Part shown: positions 1 through 11,849 of the stretch, in pieces | Layout of the letters: each line of letters starts with the position of its first letter | How positions within the stretch are numbered: the stretch's first letter is position 1 | Source of the DNA: Rhinopithecus roxellana | Lineage: Eukaryota; Chordata; Mammalia; Primates; Cercopithecidae | DNA length: 64,000 bases | NCBI RefSeq assembly: GCF_007565055.1 | Contig: NC_044551.1 | Location: forward strand, 100,836,266 to 100,900,265 | Reading direction: 5' to 3' | Notes under the pieces: model-generated | Told to the model about the DNA's origin: nothing | Database searches by the model: none | Seen by the model: the letters and a program-made list of their open reading frames with translations, nothing else | Program-made: the position numbers and the translations under genes

Positions 1-2144
1 AGCAAATTGGAACTGGCACTAACAATTTCTGAAGGCTCAGCAAAGCACCCACATCATGATACGCTATTATGCACAGAAAACTTTCTCTCTAAAAAATGGT
101 TAAAATGCATAGGTGTAGTGATTGGTTTGTTTTTAAATATAGGTATATTTTCTTATATCTTCTGAAGCAAAATTTAAATATTAAAAATAACCTTAGATTT
201 TTATACCTGGATATACAGCAAATATATGTCTGGGAAGAAAAATGTCTCGAGTCTCATTTACCTAAAATAAGTGCAAAATGTTTTATTTTACCCTTATCTT
301 TTAGTATTGGTTTTAAGACTCTAGATCAGGTTGTATAGATACAAGCCCACATGTGGCCCAATAGTGTATATTCTGAGCCAGTTTTCTCTTACCAAAAATG
401 AAAAGAATTCTAATATTTCACAAAGCTGTTAGAGAAAATGTAGCTGAGAAGCCCTGGCACACAGAGAGCTTCCTGTGAGATCGCCCAGTAGAGTTTCCAG
501 TGGGTTCTCCTGAGCAGAGCAACAGCAGTCTAATAAGGGATTCCTCCTCCTGACTGCTGCACCACTGTATTTACTTATAGATACAAGCACATAGGAGAAC
601 AAAAGCCTGAGGGATGGCATTATTTCCCCCAAATAAGCTGAGATACCAGTCCAGAAAATGTATTGATGATGACCGTGCACTCAAATGGTGATGAGATGGA
701 GCATGCAAATACATAATCTCTTTGCAGAGGGAGGGTAAAGTTTCAGTCCATCAGATATTTTGAAGAAACACAAACATAATTATGAGAGCCATTGAAATTC
801 ACCTACTGTTAACACATGATTTTTACTATAAGCAGCCTGGGGGCAACTGATTGACGCAGAAAGGGGCGGGGTCGGGGCCAGAACTAGGTTGTGGTTTGGA
901 AAAGGCTCTTTTCATTTAAAATCAACAAAGTGTGTTCTCATCCTGCAGCACTTACAAAATTCCCAAATAACATCATTTAACCCAGTCAAATGCCTTTTTC
1001 TATTTCAAACAAGATTTTTTCAGAAGACACGTAACTCAGCTGAATTGGAGGGGATAAGCAGTTAAGCTTCCCAAAGCTTTTTGCTTTCATTTCTCAAAGC
1101 AAAGACCATATTTTATTTATTTATTTCAAGCACATAGAATGGTGACATGGGGCATTAGGAGTTGCTTGGATCATTCTTCGTGGAATAACTATATGCTTTA
1201 TTCTTTAAGACTCAGAATTGCTGGACAAGGAATGGTTAAGAATGATGAATTTTTAAAAAGAGAATATGACAGCTATCTTTATCATTTCTAATTAACCTTT
1301 GGCCAGAATTTTTCACTACAAAGTCACACGTACATGTTAATTAGGACATAAAATATTATTAACGTCTAATATTTCTTTTGGACAGTTAACATTTTTTCAA
1401 GTGCCTTTCAGGTGACATTTCTTACACATTTGAAAATACCTATTTTGATACTGTTAAAGAAAATGGCTTCGTTATCTGTAAACCTTAGGTTTGACCCTAA
1501 AAATACTAGAAATGAGCTGACAAAGACTGAAGTGAAGCGACTAAAAAATTTTTAAAGAAATTTATGGCAATAGGTGGGATTACTCAGAGGGAAGGTGAGT
1601 AAGAGAGTAGAAAACAGAATCAGCCACAAAATGTGAAACTATCCAATAAATTAAGTATCTCATTGTTTCCCTAAAACAGATCCAGTTTGGAGCAAGGATG
1701 GGAGGATATTAAGCCTGACTTTAATATTTCACTGTGCAGGGTAGCACTCTCATCTCCTCCCCGCCTTCCACATTTGTCCGTTCTGAGGGCTCTAATACTG
1801 CCCACCTCCTTACATGCGTTACTTGAGAGCCCGAAACACTCTTTGACAGCTTTTTGTGGAAAGCTTGTCTAAGTTCAAAGCAAAAACTAGGAACTTTACT
1901 TCAAAAGCCTGCTATACCTTTATTTCAGTATCTTCAGATTAAGAAAAAAAACTTTCTGAACAAGAAGGGTCTTGTTCCTTTTATCATGTACCATGGATAT
2001 TTGTTCTTAATTTAATTCCCTTTATGAACACATTTGTGTGGCTCTGTTTTCAAGAAGTTCAAAAGTGAACAAAAGACAGAGAGTATTATTAGGAAATTTA
2101 AAGTCTGGGGGGGAAAAAAAAAAAAAAAAAAACCTTGACATATA
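1..2144. other. Single-copy noncoding sequence
   Basis: AT-rich sequence in which I recognise no repeat family and no convincing exon. Open frames on either strand are under 90 codons and show no protein signature. A G7A19 run at about 2107-2132 directly precedes the Tigger1 element. It may belong to a lost retroposon tail, but I cannot show that. Confidence 0.5.
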
Positions 2145-4083
2145 CAAGTATACCTCAAAGATATTGCAGGTTTGGTTCCAGACAATGACAATAAAATGAA
2201 CATAGCAATAAAGTGAGTCACCCAAATTGTTTTGGGTTCCCAATGTATATGAAAGTTATGTTTATACAGGTGCACTGTGCATTATGTCTTAAAATATATA
2301 TGCATACCTTAATTTAAAAATAATTTATTGCTAAAAAAAACACAATGATCATCTGAGTCTTCTGCAAGCCATAAACTTTTTGCTGGTAGAGGGTCTTGCC
2401 TCCATGTTGATGGCTACTACCTGATCAAGGTGGTGGTTGCTGAAAGGTGGATTAGCTGTGGCAATATCTTAAAATAAGACGGCAATGAGGTTGGCCACAT
2501 CAATTGACTCTTTCCCAAAAGATTTCTCTGTAGCATGCAACGTTGTTTCTAGCATTTTACCCACAGTAGAACTTCTTTCAAGACGGTAGTCATACATTTC
2601 AAATCCTGCAGCTGTTTTATCAATTTAGTTTATACGATATTCTAAATCCCTTGTTGTCATATTAATGATGTTCATAGCATCTTCACCCGGAGTAGATTCC
2701 AACTCAGAAAAGCACTTTCTTTACCCATTCATTAGGAGCAAATTTTTCATCTGTTCAGGTTTGATTATGAGATTTCGGTAATTCAGTCACATCTTCAGGT
2801 TCCACTTCTTTCTGACCTCTTGCTATTTCCACCACATCTGCAGTTACTTCCTCTACTGAAGCCTTGAAGCCCTCAGTCATACATGTGAATTAGAATCAAC
2901 ATCTTCCAAACCCCCATTAATGCTGGTATTTTCACTTCCCCTCATGAATTACAAATGTTCTTAATGACATTTAGAATGGTGAATACTTTCCAAAAGTTGT
3001 GCATTTACTTTGCCCAGATCCATCAGGGGAATCACTGTCTACAGCAGCTATAGCCTTTAAAAAATGTATTTCTTAAATAAGTCTTGAAAGTTGAAAGCAC
3101 TCCTTGATCCAAGGACTACAGAACAGATGTTGTGTTAGTAGGCATGAAAACAACATTAATTGTTAATCACCTTATACAACTCCATCAGGACTCTTGGGAA
3201 ATTAGATATGTTGTCAATGAGCAGCAATATTTTGAAAGAAATACTTTTGTCTAAGTAGTAGGTCTCAACAGTGAGCTTGAAATATTCAGTAAAACATGTA
3301 TAAACAGATATGATGTCATCCAGGCTCTCTGGCTTCATTTATAGAGCACAGGCAGAGTAGAGTTAGCATAATTCTTAAGGGCCTTAGGATTTTCAGAATG
3401 GTAAATGAGTATCGGCTTCAACTTAAAGTCAGCAGCTGTGTAACCCCTGACAAGAGAGTCACCTGTCCTTTGAGGCTTTGAAGGCAGGCATATGTCTTTT
3501 CTCTAGCTGTGAAAGTCCCAGACAGTATCTTCTTCCAATAGTAGGCTGTTTCATCTACATTGAAAATCTGACTAGTGTAGCCACCTTCATCAATGATCTT
3601 AGCCTATCTCAGCTTTTGACATGCCTTGGTCACTAAGCTTTATTATTTTTAACTTTTGATTTAAAGTGGAAGACATGCAACTCTTCCTTTCACTTGGACA
3701 CTTAGAGGTCATTTTCAGGTTATTAATTGACCTTATTTCAATATTATTGTGTCTCAGGAAATAGGAAGGCCCAAGTAGGAGAGAGATGAGGACCAGCTGG
3801 TGAGTGGAGCAGTCAGAACATCCACATTTATTAAGTTTGACATCTCATATGGGTATGGTTTGTGGCCCCCATAACAATTACAATAGTAATATCAAAGATT
3901 TTTGATTATGAATCATAACATACATAATAATGATGAAAAAGTTTGAAATACTGCAATAATTATCAATATGTAACATAAAATGAAAGAATGTTGTTGGAAT
4001 GTTGGAATGCAGGGTTGCTACAAACCTTCAATTTGTAAAAATCTGAGAAGTGCAATAAAGCACAATAAAACAAAGTATGCATG
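2145..4083 (-). mobile_element. Tigger1 DNA transposon, internally deleted
   Basis: A TcMar-Tigger (pogo-like) cut-and-paste transposon on the minus strand. The left terminus CAAGTATACCTC and the right terminus, ending in a decayed inverted copy of it, are each flanked by the TA target dinucleotide (2143-2144, 4084-4085). The body follows the Tigger1 consensus from memory, including the antisense transposase with a short open stretch at 3156-3338 that carries the catalytic-core remnant ILLLIDN. About 0.5 kb of the usual 2.4 kb is missing near 3600-3605, where the match jumps across the central transposase. Frameshifts and stops elsewhere make it dead. Confidence 0.93.
3156..3338 (-). pseudogene. 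Tigger1 transposase fragment
   Basis: A 60-codon open stretch inside the Tigger1 element. It corresponds to part of the DDE catalytic domain: KILLLIDN is followed by the conserved PR.LMELYK context. The asparagine after the catalytic aspartate is retained, but the Pro-Gly-His run normally following it is degraded. The frame is closed on both sides by stops, so it is a relic of the element and not a domesticated gene. Confidence 0.8.
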
Positions 4084-5840
4084 TATACAAATTAGAAAAT
4101 ATGCAACTTCTATAAAGAGGCACAAACAATGTTCTTTGTGTCATTCAGGTGGCAAAGCAAATAGTAGTCATAGATCCAAACTTTTACAATCTGGCTCCTC
4201 CTAATCTGGTATTTATTTTTTAAATGGAATCATACATCTTCTTTTATTTATACAGCATGATAATTAATGCATTTTTTAGGATAAAAGAAAGAAAGAGAGA
4301 AAACATTACACAAGTATATAGTACATCTTTGGCTATTTAAGCCATATGATTGGAGGGAGAGTGAGTTTGATGTTTAAAATCTATTTTATAGTACATGTGG
4401 CTGTATTTATGCAAAGCCCATGTACTACATTCTTAGGATGCTTACTTTGTTCTAAGTCACTAACATAATTTTGGGAAATAGATGAAACTGCAAAATAAGT
4501 AAATCAACTGATAAACATTGTTTCCTTTCCTTGGATACTACTGTAATCACGTTATCCACCGGTTAACATATTTTTTGACTAATATAGATTCATTTATTGA
4601 CTTTCAGAAATATTTTGCAATTCAGTTGTAGATGGCTGTTGTCAATTAAGGGTCATAGATCTTAGTCTAGTTAAGACATTAAGATTGGTACTACTCTTCC
4701 TTTAAAATATATCATAACTTGTGCTTCTTCAAAATCATTGCCAAGCTTAGGTGAACATTTTCTCAGGTGTACATGAGCTTTCTGCTATGGTAAACCTCCC
4801 GGCCTAGTGTTTAGAGATCTTTTTTTCTCATTTTTCAGCTATTTCTGGTTTTCAATCGTTGTCTCCCTCTTTTCTGTGCTAAACTGCAAACTCTGGAAGA
4901 GCAAGCAGGTATTATTTCACTTCCACAGTGCATTGAGTACCAAGAACTCTGAGGGCACTTAATCTCAAATAGGCATAATGTGGATTCACAAATGTCATAC
5001 AAAATCATCCTCTTCTAACATTATTATGACAATTCCCTCTAGCTCTAGGTACAATGGAGGGAGAAACAATAATTTATAAAAATAAGTAGAAGAAACAATT
5101 TTCCACCATTCCTGAGGCATTAATAATGTCTTCTGGCATGTGAATGTGTGTCCACGACTCAGTATGTGTCACTTCCTGCTAATTCATTGAGTGGGTCCAG
5201 CATTTCAAGTATAAAACAAAAGACACAATTGAACCTTCCGGAGCCTTTGACAGAGTGCCCTACTCCTTTTCTCAGAAGTACCTCAGTACTCCCAAGGCTT
5301 CTTGCCATAGCCATGTCTCAAGCAATTGTCTTAAGCTGTTTAATTAATAAAGTCACTTAAAGGAATCATTGTGCTCATGGATACTACTTATTAAACTTAA
5401 AATAACCAACTAGATTAATCCCCGAGTTCAAGGAGAGGTTAACATGCAGCCCTTTAGTCTTCCTAGATAAAATAAAGACCAAGATGGCAACAGATAGCTA
5501 AATCAGGTTTCCCGCTTCTGGACATCGAAATGCTAATGGAAGAAAAGAAAAAAAGTCATATCATTTAAAAACAACTTACTTCCATATGAACATAACTCCA
5601 TACTTCCAAAATGAGAGTTTTATAAATGAATAACAGGTCTAAACAGCAACAGAACAAAAGCCTGATCTGCAAACTAGAGAGTATCGTTCAATTTATTATT
5701 TTTTTCATTCACATACACATAAAAGATGCCAGGCTATTAACAAAATAGAAATTAATTTTAAGAGTCTGAAGATTTTAGAAAACATTACTATGTTTCCCTA
5801 TTAAGTATTGCCTGAACAATTGGTATGTTTGCCTCCCTTG
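4084..5840. other. Single-copy noncoding sequence with a possible L2 end
   Basis: No gene seen. Positions 4840-4985 resemble the sense 3' end of an L2 LINE (a stretch of the type GCAAACTCTGGAAGAGCAAG followed by a decayed CACAGTGC..AGTAC..GGGCACTTAAT tail). The match is weak. The remainder is unassigned AT-rich DNA. Confidence 0.4.
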
Positions 5841-7167
5841 AGCTCTTTATTTTTTTTTTTTCCTCAACTTTTACTTTAAATTACAGGTGCATGATATGCA
5901 GGTTGGTTACATAGGTAAATGTGTGTCATGGTAGTTTGCTACACAGATCAACCCATCACCCAGGAATTAAGCCCAGCATCCATTCGTTCTCCTTCACCCA
6001 TCCCCCACTGACAGGACCCAGTGTGTATTGTTTCCCCCAGTGTGTCCAGGTGTTCTCATCATTCAGCTCCCACTTAGAAGTGAGGACATATTGGGTTTGG
6101 TTTTCTGTTCCTGGGTTAGTTTGCTAAGGAAAACAGCCTCCAGCTCCATCCACATCCCTGCAAAGCACATGAACTCATTCCTTTTTGTGGCAGCATAGCA
6201 TTCCATGGTATATATGTACCACATTTCTTTATTCAGTCTACCTTGATGAACAATGGGGTTAGTTGATTCCATGTGTTTGTTATTAAACTAAAGAGCTTCT
6301 GCTCAGCAAAAGAAACTATCATCAGAGTGAACAGACATCCTACAGAATGGGAGAAAATTTTTGCAATCTATCCATCTGACAAAGATCTAATATTCAGAGT
6401 CTACAAGAAACTTAAACAAATTTACACACACACAAAAACAACCCCATTAAAAAGTAGGCAAAGGATATGAACAGACACTTCTCAAAAGAAGACATTCATG
6501 TGGCCAAAAAACACATGAAAAAAAGCTCAACATCACTGATGATTAGAGAAATGCAAATAAAAACCATAATTAGGCCGGGCGCGGTGGCTCAAGCCTGTAA
6601 TCCCAGCACTTTGGGAGGCCGAGACGGGCGGATCACGAGGTCAGGAGATCGAGACCATCCTGGCTAATACGGTGAAACCCTGTCTCTACTTAAAAATACA
6701 AAAAACTAGTCGGGCGACGAGGCGGGCGCCTGTAGTCCCAGCTACTCGGGAGGCTGAGGCAGGAGAATGAGCGTAAACCCGGGAGGCGGAGCTTGCAGTG
6801 AGCTGAGATCCGGCCACTGCACTCCAGCCTGGGTGGCAGAGCAAGACTCCGTCTCAAAAAAAAAAAAAAAAAAAAAAAAAAACCATAATTAGGTACCATC
6901 TCACTCCAGTCAGAACGGTAATCATTAAAAAGTCAGAAAACAACAGATTCTGGTGAGGATAAGGAGAAAAAGGAATGCTTTATACTGTTGGTGGGAGTGT
7001 AAATTAGTTTAACCCTTGTGGAAGACAGTGTGGTATTCCCCAAAGACCTGGAGGCAGAAATACCATTTGACCCAGCAATTCCATTACCGGGTACATAACC
7101 AAAGGATTATCAATCATTCTATTATAAAGACATATGCAGGCATATGTTCACTGCAGCTCTTTATTTT
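5841..7167 (-). mobile_element. 5'-inverted (twin-primed) L1 insertion
   Basis: A 5'-truncated L1 (L1PA/L1PB age) whose two halves lie on opposite strands. From about 6272 down to 5855 the minus strand carries the ORF2 C-terminus (a frame with WYIYTMECYAATKRNEF) and the L1 3'UTR, ending in the T-run at 5850-5861. From 6273 to about 7154 the plus strand carries the immediately upstream ORF2 segment (IKLKSFCSAKETIIRVNR). AGCTCTTTATTTT is present at both ends (5841-5853 and 7155-7167) as the target duplication. About 25 bases of L1 sequence are missing between the parts. This is the signature of twin priming. An AluYR later inserted at 6573. Confidence 0.93.
6573..6881 (+). mobile_element. AluYR element (Old World monkey lineage)
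   Basis: A full-length Alu starting GGCCGGGCGCGGTGGCTCAA with an A-tail at 6856-6881. It carries AACTAGTCGGGC and GATCCGGCC, variants I associate with cercopithecid AluYR rather than human AluY. It is flanked by copies of AACCATAATTAG (6562-6573 before, about 6881-6892 after) that match the interrupted L1 sequence. The long pure A-tail and low divergence indicate a recent insertion. Confidence 0.92.
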
Positions 7168-7168
7168 C

Positions 7169-8230
7169 TTAACGATCTGTGATAAACTTTCTTACATTCT
7201 ATTCTTAAGTGTTTTTGGCTTTAGATTCCTAAGGTAAGTATTTTATTTTCTGTTACATAAGGTGTTCTAGAGTTCATACTCAAGTATGAACTTTCAGAGT
7301 AAATTTCTGTACGTTTACTAAAATATTTCCTGCAATCAGAATATAAAACTGTACACATTGCTTTATTCATTGTATTTAACAATTTACCAGTCATCTATAA
7401 AATTCCAACCTACTACACTATTTGAAAATATGTACTACTCATTTCTCATAGTTCTAGCATATGCTCTTCGCTCATTTGCAATTCATTTTTATGTAATCAA
7501 AGTATTTACTACAGCCATGGAGGCAGATTAACATTTTAATATAACTGAGAGCCAGGTTTTTAGAAATAAGGAGAAAAGAAGCAGTCTATTCTTCCCTTTC
7601 TTTTCTGACCAACCTATAAGAGTATTTAGGGTCCTGGAACAGTAGCTTGGTTTTAACTACATAAAGATCTAACGCTGAGGTTGCTATTGCCCCAATTGCT
7701 CCATTTAGCCTTTCACACATAACAGTAAATTGGCCCCACATCTATCCATTCATGATCTACAAGTGAATTGACTCTTTTTTTTTTTTTTTTTAAGAATCTC
7801 ATCAGTAGATGATTATATTTTTCTTTTGGTGAAGAAGAACCAACCCCATCTTTCAATTCAGTCCAGAAGCTTTTTTTGCTCTCCCATCCAAATAGGCTTT
7901 CTTGGACAGGAGTTTTATCTTGAATACCAAACTGTTTCTGTCCTAGAAACCAGAAATAGCCGTAACGACGCTCTGGGTAGTAGACTTTTAAAGTATAGTG
8001 ACTAATAAATTCACTAACTTTCCCATCTTTTTTCTCAGCTCCCACTCACAATGCCCCTAGAGAACTGGTAACAGCAACTTCCAATGCCCTGATGCTACAC
8101 AAAACCTGACTGATTCTTCCAGCGTCCTTCTTGGAATCGAAAGTGAGATAAATCTAGTTTGGGGGAAGCCATTTTTGAAGGAGGCAAAGCTAGCCTTCAA
8201 AGGGGGAAAGAAGACTCAGCTTCAGAGAGA
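7169..8230. other. Unassigned noncoding sequence with a T-tract
   Basis: No known repeat recognised. A T17 run lies at about 7775-7791. On the minus strand a 110-codon frame (7713-8045) reads through it as a lysine run. I cannot match this frame to a known protein, and its reading through a homopolymer argues against function. The stretch 7795-8200 could be the 3' end of an unidentified retrocopy with its A-tail on the minus strand, but no target duplication was found. Confidence 0.35.
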
Positions 8231-8235
8231 GATGG

Positions 8236-9270
8236 TGCTATGGATTAAATGGTTTGTTCACTCAAAAATTCATGTTGAAACTTAATCCCTCCAAAATTCC
8301 GGTGTTGCCAATGTGGTAGTATCAAGAAATCTGGCCTTTAAGAAGTAATTTGGCCATGAAGGCTGCTCCTTCATTAATGGAATTAAGTTTCTTTTAAAAG
8401 AGGCTTCATGCAGCACAGTGTTCACCTACTTTGCTCTTCCCCATTTCTGCCATGTGAGGATACAGCATTCCTCTCCTCCAGAGGATGCAGCTTTCACCAG
8501 ACACCAAACGGTAGTGCCTTGGTCTTGGATTTTCAGGCCCCAGAACTGTGAGAAATAAATGTCTGCTCTTTATAAATTACTCACTCAATAGTACAGTAGT
8601 TACTTCCTTATCCACTAGAGATACATTCCAAGACCCCCAGTGGATGCTTGAAACCACAAATAGTACTGAACTTTATATACTATGTTTTTACCTCTCATTA
8701 CATATGTATGTTAAAGTTTAATTCATAAATTAGGCACAGTAAGAGATTAACAATCAAAAATAAAGTAGAAAAATTATAAGAATATAATTTCACCAACAGA
8801 AGATTCATTCTTACCGTAGATCTTAGCAAGCTCAGCATATTAAGAACTTTCATCTTTTCACTTAAAGGAAGCTTTAAATGGCTTCTCTTTAGACAAATTT
8901 CCAGCATTACTACTTTTGCACTTTGGGGCCATTATTAAGTAAAATAAGTATTACTTAAACACAAGCACTGGGATACTGTGACAGGTGATCTGATAAGAAG
9001 ATGGCTACTAAGTAACTAACAGGCAGGCAGCATAGACAGCTGGATGGGCTGCAGAATGGGACGCTTCACGTTCAGAGTGGGATGAAACAGAATAGCATGA
9101 GATTTCATCACGCTACTCAGAATGGTAGAGCAACTTAAAGTTTATGAATTGTTTATTTCTGGAATTGTCAATTTCATATTTCCAGACTGTGGTTTATCAT
9201 GGATAACTGAAACCATGAATAAGGAGGCGCTACCGGATTCTGTTGTAGCAGCATCAAATGAACTAAGAGA
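8236..9270 (+). mobile_element. Solo MaLR LTR (MSTD/MLT1A-like), interrupted
   Basis: A solitary ERVL-MaLR LTR in sense orientation. It starts TGCTATGG and ends AACTAAGAGA (consensus GACTAAGACA). The flanks are a perfect 5-bp duplication, GATGG at 8231-8235 and 9271-9275, as expected for this class. Internal landmarks are a CCATGTGAGGA motif and a CAGAACTGTGAGAAATAAAT block near the polyadenylation signal. No internal retroviral sequence is present, so the LTR is solo. A Tigger2-type transposon (8594-9235) splits it near its 3' end. Confidence 0.88.
8594..9235 (-). mobile_element. Tigger2 transposon, internally deleted
   Basis: A TcMar-Tigger element with decayed terminal inverted repeats: CAGTAGTTACTTCCTTATCC at the left, and at the right a region reading AAACCATGAATAAGG before the end. 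TA precedes the left end; the right TA has decayed to GA. The minus strand shows the 5' UTR and first transposase codons (ATGGCCCCAAAG region near 8920-8935) joined directly to the 3' end of the element, so nearly all of the transposase is deleted. It sits inside the MaLR LTR and is therefore younger than it. Confidence 0.88.
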
Positions 9271-9275
9271 GATGG

Positions 9276-10194
9276 TATTGCCATTTTCCTTGGCTCCTGA
9301 ACAGATTTTATGCTTTCCAATCTTAGTCCCTCATGAGGCTCAACTTTGTTTACTTCCACTGGATTCAATGAGACACCTTGTAGTACCCTTCTTCTGTAAA
9401 GACCAGCCCTAGAAGCAACATACAGCCATTTTCTTCCAAGCTCTGTCACATTCTTGGGAGACAATACAGCAGCCATAATTATGTGCTCAGGGAATTTCAA
9501 GTGTGGTCATTTCTTAGTCTCCAGAAAAAAATATTTGTTCCCTTTCTCATTTCTTCTGTCATCACTGTCTCCTCAATAATACCAACTTCTCTCTTCCCAT
9601 GCTAGGTCACCCTACCATGAAACTCTCAAGTGCTTAAGCTTTCTAAACTGAAAAAAAAAAAAAAAAAAAAAAAAAAAAACAGGAAGAGAATTGACCTCAG
9701 GCTGCTTCTGCTTTGACCCTGCAACCCAACCACGCTAAGGCAGGGAAGGCAAAATGCAACTATTTTCAGGATTGGCAAGGGAAAAATAGAAAGAAAGCAA
9801 TATGAATTACTATCAACAAACTATATAACTTATATAACTTTGATAGTTTAAGTATACAGCTATTACTTGCAAAAGAAAAATTATCGACTAAGGGAAAAGA
9901 TTATTGAAAATAACTAATGGCAGTTTTCACCGCGTCATTAACAGAGTCAAGTCTAATGAGTAAAGTGGTGTTCGAGATGGGTAATTCTGTTTGGGGTCCA
10001 AAATGAATTGTAACTCTAAAGTAATTAAATTGACATTAATAATGGCTTGCAAGCTGCCTCTTAAATCAATTCCGAACCATGGAATAATTATATAGCTACC
10101 TAAAACTACTATAATCAATAGCTTTTATTTGCATATAAAATTGCAGGTGATATGCTCGTGCTCCTTTTCTTTTCAATAGTTGCATAAGGTCACA
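9276..10194. other. Noncoding sequence with an A29 tract
   Basis: No repeat family recognised apart from a pure A29 run at 9651-9679. A 108-codon minus-strand frame at 9174-9500 crosses from this flank into Tigger2 sequence, so it is not a gene. The A-run could be the tail of an unrecognised retroposon to its left or simple expansion. Confidence 0.4.
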
Positions 10195-10690
10195 TTTTAT
10201 TCATTATTCAGCAAATGTTTGTTGAATTCCTATGTGCCAGAAACTATTCCGGGCACTAGGGAGACTTTGATGAACAAAACAAGCAAACAAATAAACAAAA
10301 AATGCTTGCCCTCATGGAGCTTACATTTTCATGAATGGCAACAACAAAAAACACAATAATCAAATCATATATCATGTTGCATGTTGATAAGTGCTATGGA
10401 GAAAAACGATTCAGAGCAGGAGCAAGGTTGGAGGAGTGCAGACAGGTGACGAAGGTCTAAATAGAGGATGTCTCATCACAGTGACATCTGAACAAAGAGA
10501 TACAAGAGATGAGGATTAAAAACCATGAAGAGTGTTTTAGAAAGAGATCAGTAAGAGTGGACATGTGTTACATTTTGGGCAGCAAGAAGGCCAAGTGGCT
10601 GGAAAGGATCAATAATCCATTTACAGATGAGAAAGAGTCCACATCAAGCATATCTGGGGCAAGAAGATTGGGCTTTAAATTCTGGATACA
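10195..10690 (-). mobile_element. L2 LINE 3' end, antisense
   Basis: A decayed L2 (CR1-like LINE) fragment on the minus strand. The plus strand reads TTCAGCAAATGTTTGTTGAA, then CTATGTGCCAG and CCCTCATGGAGCTTACATTT, all landmarks of the antisense L2 3' terminus, and continues toward the coding part (GATAAGTGCTATGGAGAAAA). Further L2 pieces of the same orientation at 11850-12500 may belong to the same ancient insertion, separated by an LTR. Confidence 0.85.
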
Positions 10691-10949
10691 TTAAGTTTTC
10701 ATGCTTCGTAGACAATCAAGTAGTACTAGTCTAAAAATCAGGACTGAGCTACAAGCTAAAAATTTTGGGAGCCATGGTTCTATAAAATATTAAGATTTTG
10801 ATTTTATGTCTCAGACTTAATGAAGTTATCAACTAACTTACAGAATTTAGTCTAATAGTGATATAAACAATTTCTGTTCAATAGAAAACCATGGTCTATC
10901 ATCCTGCAAAATACTAACCTGTTTTGTTTTTAACCCTGAAACTTATTCT

Positions 10950-11680
10950 GCATTGCAAATCTGATGCTAAATCTGGAACTAGGGTAGACTTCACAGGTTG
11001 AGGGCACAGTCCTCCATTAGACTCTTTTTACTTCAGACACTTGCTTCATTCTCCAAGGTTGCCAGGTCACCCTCACTTATGATCAGCTGGCTACCAGTGT
11101 AGAGGTTCCCACTGTCTCATCAGATTTGATAATTGCCAGAATGACTCACAAAACTCAGAAAAGCACTCGATTTCCAATTACAGTTCACTATAATGGATAC
11201 AGGTCAGGACCATCTAAATAAAGAGACACATAGGCAAACACAAACACAAAACTTCTTTGTCCTCAGGATGCATCACCCTCCTGGCACATAACCATGTATC
11301 ATCAATCAGGGAAGCCCACCCAAATTTTGCTGTTCAGAGTTTTTATTGGGATTTCATTACACAGGCATGGTTGATTGAATCATTAACCATGAACTCAGTC
11401 TCTAGCTTCCTTCCACTCTTCAGAGGTCAGGTTGATGTCATCTGGCTCAAAGCCCCAACCTTCTAATTTTGTGGTGTGTCTTTATAGAATGACCAGTCTC
11501 TGTCCCAAAAATGTCTAGGGGTCCACCATGAGTCACTTCATTTGCATAAATTCAGGTGTGGTCCTAGAGGCTCACTGTGAATAACAAAGACTCTCTTGGC
11601 ATTGAGGAGATTCCAGGGATTATAAGCTCTCTCAGGAACCAGGAAAAAATTTCAGATGAATTCTTTATTATGCAACATAT
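10950..11680 (-). mobile_element. Ancient LTR, antisense (ERVL/MER21-like, tentative)
   Basis: An LTR on the minus strand. The plus strand shows GAATGACTCACAAAACTCAG, TTACAGTTCACTATAATGGA and a TTTTTATTGGGATTTCATTA block. These are reverse complements of the LTR's CTGAGTT.TGTGAGTCATTC, polyadenylation-signal region and AATGAAGCC..TAAAAA promoter-proximal region. I recognise the sequence as a common mammalian LTR, but the subfamily name is uncertain. It interrupts or adjoins the two blocks of antisense L2. Confidence 0.7.
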
Positions 11681-11849
11681 TCTTGCATGAAATTGCTAAA
11701 ATATATAGCTCTTCAAATGTTTATTGAACTAGCTTTAACATCTTACTGGTTCCCGCATTAATAAGGGTGATAAATATTGAAGATGTATTCATTATACATT
11801 TGCATAAACTCATGACTTTTTGAAAATTAAACATTAACAGTAGTATTAA

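Noticed and set aside
3156..3338. Possible domesticated transposase
   Set aside because: Only 60 codons of the Tigger1 catalytic core are open, with degraded motif and flanking stops.
6690..6899. 69-codon minus-strand frame
   Set aside because: Antisense Alu translation starting in the T-run. The same applies to frames at 12133-12503, 25264-25521, 29990-30244, 44202-44384, 56189-56413 and 56921-57184.
9122..9500. Overlapping 96- and 108-codon frames on both strands
   Set aside because: They run across the junction of Tigger2, the MaLR LTR end and flanking DNA. A gene spanning these unrelated insertion boundaries is not credible.
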